Shown here in pieces: positions 60,701 through 64,000 of a DNA stretch of 64,000 bases; position 1 is the first letter of the stretch, and each line of letters opens with the position of its first letter. The translations under genes and the position numbers were made by a program. This stretch comes from Sipunculus nudus (lineage: Eukaryota; Annelida; Sipuncula; Golfingiida; Sipunculidae), in contig CM049310.1 of NCBI GenBank assembly GCA_026874595.1, positions 18,454,058 through 18,518,057 on the forward strand, read 5' to 3'. Below the pieces are notes generated by a model that saw only the letters and a list, made by a program, of their open reading frames with translations, was not told where the DNA came from and did not search any database.

Positions 60701-63642
60701 AATCGTGGCTTCCGTGGTGATGGTAAAACCTGCCAAGGTGGGCACGAAATTGTCGCTACGTCATAAAAATTAACAAACGTAATACTTTGTCTTGAAACTG
60801 ATTATGGTATATGATAACATATATAGTTAATCAATATAGTAAGTTATATGTGCCTACATAGTTGTGAAGACATTTAGGTCCCCGCACCAAATAGGGAATT
60901 ACAAACCAGTTGTAACAAAATAAACAGATCGCTTAATTTAAATAAAAGTCCTGTTAAACAAGAAATAAGCAAGTTTTAAGCGTTGTTGCTTTCGATGAGG
61001 TTCACCAGAAAACCATCACGACCGCCCCAACCACCGCTTAGACTCCGAAGCATGTCGTCGACTGGCAAAACTGACGCAAACTCCTCTTTCATCTTTAATT
61101 TCGAGGTCCGGTTCAAGTCAATTGAATTGTTATTTTTTATACAGATATTGACGAATGTAAGGAGGGAACACACACGTGCCATCATGATGCTAACTGTGTG
61201 AACACACCTGGCTCCTACACGTGCTCATGCAAGGAGGGATATGGCGGAGACGGCCGTTTGTCATGTATTACACTGGAAAAGAACGAGTGTCTGACAGGAG
61301 AACACAAGTGTGACAAGAAACACGCTACGTGCACAGACACCAAGGTATGATGCAAATCACGTGACCAGATATATATGTGTGTGTGTGTGTGTATATGTGT
61401 GTGCATTGTTCACAATGAGCATTATACAACATGCTATAAATATTGTGTATAATACCAGGTAAGACTACAATTAGATAATTTCACATATAAAATGTTATAT
61501 TTTTCTTCCTAACTTTGTGGTTTTAAATAATGTAAGTTAATAGGCATAGTTGGCATAAGCATCGAGTCCGATGAATGTCATCATAATTTTTTGTTCAGAA
61601 CACATTCCGCAGACGAACTATATATATTTGTGCAACTGTGGGAATTTTGCTTTCATAATTATAAACTGTAAACATGCACAATATTGACATATATGTAGGA
61701 ATCTTGAGTAAAATAATGTAGGAGCGGTAAGATATTTAAAAATATTCGATATTCTCCCACACAGGACGCATATTTGTGTGCATGTATGGATGGGTTCAGG
61801 GGTGACGGCAAGCACTGCAAAGACATCGATGAATGTATAGCAAACACCCATGAATGTGTCTTCCCGGGAACCTGCGTCAACCTTATCGGCTCATACACAT
61901 GCTACTGCCCATCAGGTTAGTGTTATATTCCCCTTGGTCACCTTACATAAACTTTACTCAAAAATGATTTAATGGATTTTAATAAAATTTTATCGAGTGT
62001 AAGGATAACACTCAAGGAACATTACCTTTATTTGGGTATGCGGATTCACAGTCATATCTTTTTTTTAATTTAAAGGAATCTTTTACATTGTAAAATAGGA
62101 CCATTTCTTTATCCTTGCCGAGGGCCGGCCCAGGTATCAGGCGCCTTATTTGTTATAATGCTAATTTTTAAACAAGGTTGTTACATTATATACAAACACA
62201 CACACACATATATATATATATGTGTGTGTGTTCATTTTGTATAAGGGTGTGCTCTGTCTTTAAAACTAAGTTATGAACTGTTATAGATGCTCACATTTAA
62301 CATCAAGTAATAAACACTTAACTGTGATGATACGTGTTGTTTGTAAACACTTTTCTCAATGTTAGCCATACACTGTTATAATCATAACATTAACAGGATA
62401 CACCAGAGTCGGGAAGAGCTGCGTGGACATCGATGAATGCCAACAGGGGCTTCACAGGTGCCACGGCAAGGGACAAACGTGTGTTAATACACCAGGTAGC
62501 CACATGTAAGTACACTTAAATCAGGATTTACCAAGAATGCTTTCTTTTAGCTGCATTCCCTGAATGCATTGATCCTTTCATCATGCTGTCCCCATCTCTG
62601 CATAAAACAGTTGCAATCTTAGTTAAAAGTGATATGAAACTTTAACTATTGTCTACCCTGATATAAATTAAATCTCAACTTACACATTATGAGATATGTT
62701 TCACCATGAGTAATCCATAGAGACCTTCGAGGCCGATTTAAACGTGTTAAAGTATTATCAAATTTCATTTGTTTCTGCAGGTGTGACTGTATACAGGGAT
62801 ACAAAATGAACAGAGGAACGCAACAATGCGAGGACTTCAACGAGTGTGAGGTGTACGGCGACGCCCTCTGTGATAACAACGCAGAGTGCGAGAACACTGA
62901 GGCGTCATACACATGCAAGTGCGTGGATGGTTTCCGTGGAGACGGTAACAAGTGCCAGGATGTAAATGAGTGTGCGGAGGGAATACACCGCTGTCACCAG
63001 CACGCCTACTGTACCAACACTGTGGGTGCCTACATGTGTCGCTGCAATGATGACTACTACGGGGACGGATATACATGCTGTGAGTCTATTTTAAAATATT
63101 TGTAAATTAATTTAAAAATCACTGAATTGTTGATGTATAATAATAACAATGAATGTCAACTGACCTATGAAACCACTCGCTCTAATGGAAAAACCCATAC
63201 GTGTTTTTAGACAAATCACACGTTTGTCGTAGCACCAAAACATGGTTAATATATGCATCAGGTGTTTCAACTATATATGGTTTGGCAAAACAAAAACCAT
63301 AATGGTCCATAATAACCATGTAAATATCAAAGCTTTATCCAAGAACAAGTGTTGAGCAATATATTTAATTACTCATGTGACAGATATGTAAAAAGATATA
63401 AATTTATTTAATCTACTGACCTTTATGTATCGTCAAGATTAACTTTTGTTATCAATATAATAGAGAGGAATAGAAAATAAAATTATTATGTGCATTATGT
63501 TGTGATGAAAAACTTAAAGAAACTGTGCTCCTTCATTATTGACATATATGTTATAATGTATTTTCTCTTTCTTCAGCTCTGAGTAGCGAAGGACACGGCG
63601 GCAGCATCATTGGTACCACCCAAGACCCGTGGGGAGGCTTCC
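33021..63642 (+). CDS. giant secreted crystallin-FN1-like-VWD-EGF matrix protein (37 exons, open at 3' end)
   Basis: Exons found by splice sites and frame: 33021-33083, 34341-34365, 37124-37151, 37542-37591, 38522-38647, 39004-39138, 40034-40165, 41141-41266, 42251-42376, 43035-43166, 43611-43721, 44025-44272, 44709-45013, 45150-45445, 45863-46065, 46744-46936, 47148-47273, 47771-48003, 49012-49310, 49962-50245, 50695-50897, 51749-51935, 52607-52732, 53206-53325, 53810-53932, 54995-55218, 55646-56900, 57317-57439, 57869-57991, 58481-59617, 59995-60117, 60615-60737, 61145-61344, 61765-61915, 62397-62505, 62781-63079, 63577-63642. The sum is 7,933 nt with consistent phase and no internal stop, about 2,644 residues. 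The last exon ends at a donor, so the protein continues. No transmembrane segment is seen. The domain set (EGF, VWD/C8/TIL) is known from extracellular matrices, mucus and adhesives; the combination is not one I can name. Confidence 0.85.
34341..37591 (+). CDS. exons 2-4: acidic propeptide with furin-like site
   Basis: Three tiny exons (34341-34365, 37124-37151, 37542-37591) add residues 22-55. The segment is acidic and helix-prone ([18 protein letters not shown]) and then basic, ending RIRR at residues 43-46 before ESGR. R-x-R-R is the furin consensus, so the first 46 residues may be removed as a propeptide; this is inference. Exons of 25 and 28 nt are unusually small and rest on good consensus sites (TTTGTAG acceptor and GTAAGT donor; TTTTTTTCAG acceptor and GTGAGT donor) and on frame continuity. 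Confidence 0.65.
37622..37679. repeat. (AT)n(GT)n microsatellite in intron 4
   Basis: About 20 AT units followed by nine GT units, 30 nt after the exon 4 donor. Confidence 0.95.
38522..39138 (+). CDS. exons 5-6: beta/gamma-crystallin domain
   Basis: Residues about 57-142 form two Greek-key halves, one per exon. The first has [20 protein letters not shown] and [12 protein letters not shown]. The second has [22 protein letters not shown] and [10 protein letters not shown]. The Y/F-x-G pattern and the SIRV/SSFR strands are typical. The calcium motif of the family ([N/D][N/D]xx[S/T]S) is nearly present in each half (DNKIGS, KDTVSS), each with one deviation, so calcium binding may be weak. One exon per Greek key matches the intron placement common in this family. 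Confident at fold level. Confidence 0.8.
40034..43166 (+). CDS. exons 7-10: four 4-cysteine FN1-like / half-VWC modules
   Basis: Each exon (40034-40165, 41141-41266, 42251-42376, 43035-43166) is phase 1-1 and encodes one module of about 40 residues with the pattern C-x(6-7)-Y/I-x2-G/N-E-x-[WF]-x(10-14)-C-x-C-x(6-9)-C. The clearest is the third ([14 protein letters not shown] ... KCTC). This spacing is that of fibronectin type I and of the N-terminal subdomain of VWC. The acceptor of exon 7 has two in-frame options (before 40034 or 40049). Modules of this kind bind protein partners or growth factors in other proteins; the role here is unknown. Confidence 0.7.
40632..40694. repeat. (AT)n microsatellite in intron 7
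   Basis: About 31 uninterrupted AT units. Confidence 0.95.
43411..43463. repeat. (AT)n(GA)n microsatellite in intron 10
   Basis: AT units to 43434, then GA units to 43463. Same AT-then-GA order as 32302-32433. Confidence 0.95.
43611..43721 (+). CDS. exon 11: EGF-like module before the first VWD
   Basis: Residues about 316-352. [13 protein letters not shown], then [17 protein letters not shown]. Six cysteines in EGF order, without the DxNEC calcium prefix. Phase 1-1. Confidence 0.8.
44025..45013 (+). CDS. exons 12-13: first von Willebrand factor D domain (GDPH present)
   Basis: Residues about 353-536. It opens [20 protein letters not shown], the canonical VWD start. The second exon includes the [12 protein letters not shown] strands, [14 protein letters not shown] (the CGLCG-like turn) and the closing DSW. 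The GDPH tetrad (Asp361-Pro362) coordinates calcium and, in mucins and some other VWD proteins, is the site of slow acid-promoted self-cleavage between Asp and Pro. The domain is split by a phase-0 intron exactly as the second VWD is. Confidence 0.92.
45150..45445 (+). CDS. exon 14: first C8 domain
   Basis: Residues about 537-635. Conserved features are [15 protein letters not shown], the [10 protein letters not shown] block, a [11 protein letters not shown] helix and WRSPEFC. C8 always follows VWD in this protein class and contributes disulfides to the D assembly. Confidence 0.9.
45863..46065 (+). CDS. exon 15: first TIL (trypsin-inhibitor-like) domain
   Basis: Residues about 636-702. [16 protein letters not shown] starts the domain, with [15 protein letters not shown] and a closing [13 protein letters not shown]. 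The cysteine spacing is that of TIL modules in zonadhesin, FCGBP and VWF. It ends in phase 0 in front of the VWC-like half module. Confidence 0.9.
46744..46936 (+). CDS. exon 16: VWC-like half module fused to an EGF-like module
   Basis: Residues about 703-767. [13 protein letters not shown] corresponds to the W-x4-C-x4-5-C start seen after TIL in zonadhesin/alpha-tectorin-type proteins. It leads into [20 protein letters not shown] and [10 protein letters not shown], an EGF-like module. The same fused arrangement recurs in exon 22. Confidence 0.75.
47148..47273 (+). CDS. exon 17: calcium-binding EGF between the two D cassettes
   Basis: Residues about 768-809. [18 protein letters not shown] with [10 protein letters not shown] gives both the DxNEC calcium prefix and the Cx[N/D]x4[F/Y]xC hydroxylation consensus. 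Phase 1-1. Confidence 0.88.
47771..49310 (+). CDS. exons 18-19: second VWD domain (GDPH lost)
   Basis: Residues about 810-986. It opens [20 protein letters not shown], so the GDPH tetrad of the first copy is replaced by STQH. The second exon holds [20 protein letters not shown] and [13 protein letters not shown]. The fold is clearly VWD and both exon borders are in the same phases as in copy 1 (1/0 and 0/2). Loss of Asp and Pro removes the self-cleavage site and part of the calcium site. Confidence 0.9.
48353..48480 (+). repeat. tRNA-derived SINE in intron 18
   Basis: The A-box-like TTCTAGTGTTAAACGCTCG and B-box-like GTGGGTTCTAGTGG lie about 50 nt apart with a GGCCCTCTCCGCTGCC stretch between. 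This is the layout of animal SINE heads (compare TAGTGGTTAAAGCGCTCG and GGTTCGAATCC). A TGGTTTTCGCCGCGTTATCC block follows, like the conserved central region of mollusc/deuterostome SINEs. The tail is not clearly bounded. Confidence 0.5.
48695..48740. mobile_element. isolated hAT-like terminal repeat in intron 18
   Basis: CAGGGGCGGATTCAAGG matches the hAT-type ends elsewhere in the window, followed by a G-rich stretch and GTTTAAACCC. The other end was not found. Confidence 0.35.
48899..48982. repeat. two exact 42-bp tandem units in intron 18
   Basis: Units 48899-48940 and 48941-48982 are identical. Each contains a short hairpin (ACTCTC...GAGAGAGT). They end about 30 nt before the splice acceptor of exon 19. 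Confidence 0.95.
49962..50245 (+). CDS. exon 20: second C8 domain
   Basis: Residues about 987-1081. Conserved features are [41 protein letters not shown] and WRSQNFC. It aligns with exon 14 and has the same phases (2/1). Confidence 0.9.
50695..50897 (+). CDS. exon 21: second TIL domain
   Basis: Residues about 1082-1148. [35 protein letters not shown] and [14 protein letters not shown]. Length (203 nt) and phases (1/0) are identical to exon 15, direct evidence of cassette duplication. Confidence 0.9.
51683..51724. repeat. (AT)n microsatellite in intron 21
   Basis: About 21 AT units ending 24 nt before the exon 22 acceptor. Confidence 0.95.
51749..51935 (+). CDS. exon 22: second VWC-like half module fused to EGF
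   Basis: Residues about 1149-1211. [16 protein letters not shown] (the G-E-x-W VWC start is better kept here than in exon 16), then [20 protein letters not shown] and [10 protein letters not shown]. Phases 0/1 as in exon 16. An (AT)n tract at 51683-51724 lies just before its acceptor. Confidence 0.8.
52607..53932 (+). CDS. exons 23-25: three single-exon EGF modules
   Basis: 52607-52732 ([18 protein letters not shown]), 53206-53325 ([17 protein letters not shown]) and 53810-53932 ([18 protein letters not shown]). All are phase 1-1. The first two carry the D[IV]NEC calcium prefix. The third has DKHEC and lacks the hydroxylation Asn ([10 protein letters not shown]). Residues about 1212-1334. 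Confidence 0.9.
54995..55218 (+). CDS. exon 26: one EGF plus the first part of another
   Basis: [18 protein letters not shown] is a complete module. [18 protein letters not shown] runs to CIKGYV and is completed by the start of exon 27 (RTTDRC). The phase-0 intron thus cuts inside an EGF module before its last cysteine. Residues about 1335-1408. Confidence 0.88.
55233..55310. repeat. three 26-bp tandem units at the start of intron 26
   Basis: Units at 55233, 55259 and 55285 share CA(G/A)TT(G/A)(G/C)AATTTCC and TGTGCACTG(T/C)C. They begin 15 nt after the splice donor. Confidence 0.85.
55646..56900 (+). CDS. exon 27: ten EGF modules in one exon
   Basis: Residues about 1409-1827. After finishing the previous module, ten modules follow without introns: [106 protein letters not shown] and [12 protein letters not shown]. 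Most keep the Cx[N/D]x4[F/Y]xC site. Module 2 lacks the calcium prefix. Module 5 ends GDGSCCT with one Cys too many. Module 9 has RRGPLC instead of GDG. At 1,255 nt the exon is about ten times a normal EGF exon of this gene. Confidence 0.93.
57317..57991 (+). CDS. exons 28-29: two single-exon EGF modules
   Basis: 57317-57439 ([18 protein letters not shown]) and 57869-57991 ([18 protein letters not shown]). Both are 123 nt and phase 1-1. The second has DTHEC, a weaker calcium prefix. Residues about 1828-1909. Confidence 0.9.
58481..59617 (+). CDS. exon 30: nine EGF modules in one exon, one degenerate
   Basis: Residues about 1910-2288. Modules start [95 protein letters not shown] and [12 protein letters not shown]. 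The fourth reads [18 protein letters not shown], so cysteines 5 and 6 are gone although the frame is intact. The seventh has an insertion with an extra Cys (ECTCNSADQ). The second has LILMNEC in place of the acidic prefix. The other modules are standard with hydroxylation consensus. Confidence 0.93.
59995..60737 (+). CDS. exons 31-32: two single-exon EGF modules
   Basis: 59995-60117 ([18 protein letters not shown]) and 60615-60737 ([18 protein letters not shown]). Both are 123 nt and phase 1-1. The donor of exon 32 (GTGGGC) is weak but keeps phase with exon 33. Residues about 2289-2370. Confidence 0.85.
61145..63079 (+). CDS. exons 33-36: six EGF modules with introns inside modules
   Basis: Exons 61145-61344, 61765-61915, 62397-62505 and 62781-63079. 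Modules: [22 protein letters not shown], split by a phase-0 intron; [12 protein letters not shown], split; [12 protein letters not shown], split; [13 protein letters not shown]; and [12 protein letters not shown]. Unlike the earlier exons, these introns fall near the middle of modules between cysteines 4 and 5 or 5 and 6. Residues about 2371-2623. Confidence 0.85.
61371..61403. repeat. (AT)n(GT)n microsatellite in intron 33
   Basis: Short AT then GT run with one ATAT interruption. Confidence 0.85.
63577..63642 (+). CDS. exon 37: linker after the EGF array, gene continues
   Basis: [20 protein letters not shown] is low in cysteine and Gly/Ser-rich, so the EGF array has ended. The acceptor (TTTCTTCAG) and donor (GTAAGT at 63643) are good, so more exons lie right of the window. 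Confidence 0.65.
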
Positions 63643-64000
63643 GTAAGTACTGAATACATTTTTGTTAGTTTGTAACATTAACACTAGGTGCATAGCATAC
63701 GCCAATTGAAAGGGCATCCGGATGATTAATCCTAAATTTCTGGTATCAGTGTTATCCTTATGTTTTCTGGCTTTTCATCTTGTCATATAGTAGTATGTAT
63801 AATAGTTCTGTGTATAAAGTTGTAACCATTAGTAACCAGTAATGTGGAACCGACCCTATCTCATGTTCTGTTGATTCGAACCTAGTATTATTACTTGTCA
63901 GAGATATATCTCATGTTTTGCATCTCAAATACTACTACTAGTAAATCAATTTACTTTTTCTTATCATTTCTCTCTCATGTTCTTTTTAATTTTCACTTTA

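Noticed and set aside
63070-63080. Double cysteine at the end of the last EGF module
   Set aside because: It appears only if the intron is read through; the spliced codon is TCT (Ser).
1-64000. CRISPR array, bacterial operon or plasmid features
   Set aside because: Introns, splice sites, SINE/LTR elements and EGF/VWD genes show animal nuclear DNA; no spaced direct-repeat array of CRISPR type was seen.

Overview
The window is nuclear DNA from an animal. It is AT-rich and intron-rich, with many AT, GA and CT microsatellites and scattered mobile-element remnants. The repeat types (GTCT-rich tandem blocks, CTCGAGAT palindromes, tRNA-derived SINE heads, a Ty3/gypsy LTR family) and the style of the secreted proteins suggest a lophotrochozoan, most likely a mollusc. 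That placement is inferred; no diagnostic marker gene is present.

Left part (1-32 kb). The window opens inside a Ty3/gypsy retrotransposon: the end of reverse transcriptase, a frameshifted RNase H, a polypurine tract and the 3' LTR. Two solitary LTRs of the same family lie at 13.8 and 21.4 kb. Just after the first LTR is the last exon of an inosine-uridine-type nucleoside hydrolase. A two-exon gene at 16.0-18.6 kb encodes a secreted protein with a short coiled coil, a few Gly-Pro-Pro triplets, a long acidic Ser/Glu/Asp segment and a Lys/Arg-rich tail. Its reading frame requires a GC-AG intron. The rest is repeat-rich intergenic DNA with hAT-like MITEs, a fold-back element, tandem repeats, a dead LINE tail and a CCAAT-rich promoter-like patch at 22.4-23.2 kb.

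Right part (33.0-63.6 kb, continuing past the window). One very large + strand gene fills this part. I reconstructed 37 exons, about 7.9 kb of coding sequence and about 2,644 codons. The splice phases are consistent throughout and 35 of the 36 acceptors are unambiguous. Domain order is: signal peptide, short acidic propeptide ending in a furin-like RIRR site, beta/gamma-crystallin domain, four 4-cysteine modules resembling fibronectin type I or the first half of VWC, EGF, then two copies of a VWD-C8-TIL-VWC-like/EGF cassette separated by one EGF, then at least 34 more EGF modules, mostly calcium-binding. The whole encodes about 38 EGF modules. I know no named protein with this order. The VWD-C8-TIL core is of the zonadhesin / FCGBP / alpha-tectorin type and the EGF array is fibrillin-like. 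A secreted, cross-linkable matrix, mucus or adhesive protein is the best guess. This gene is the main novelty of the window.
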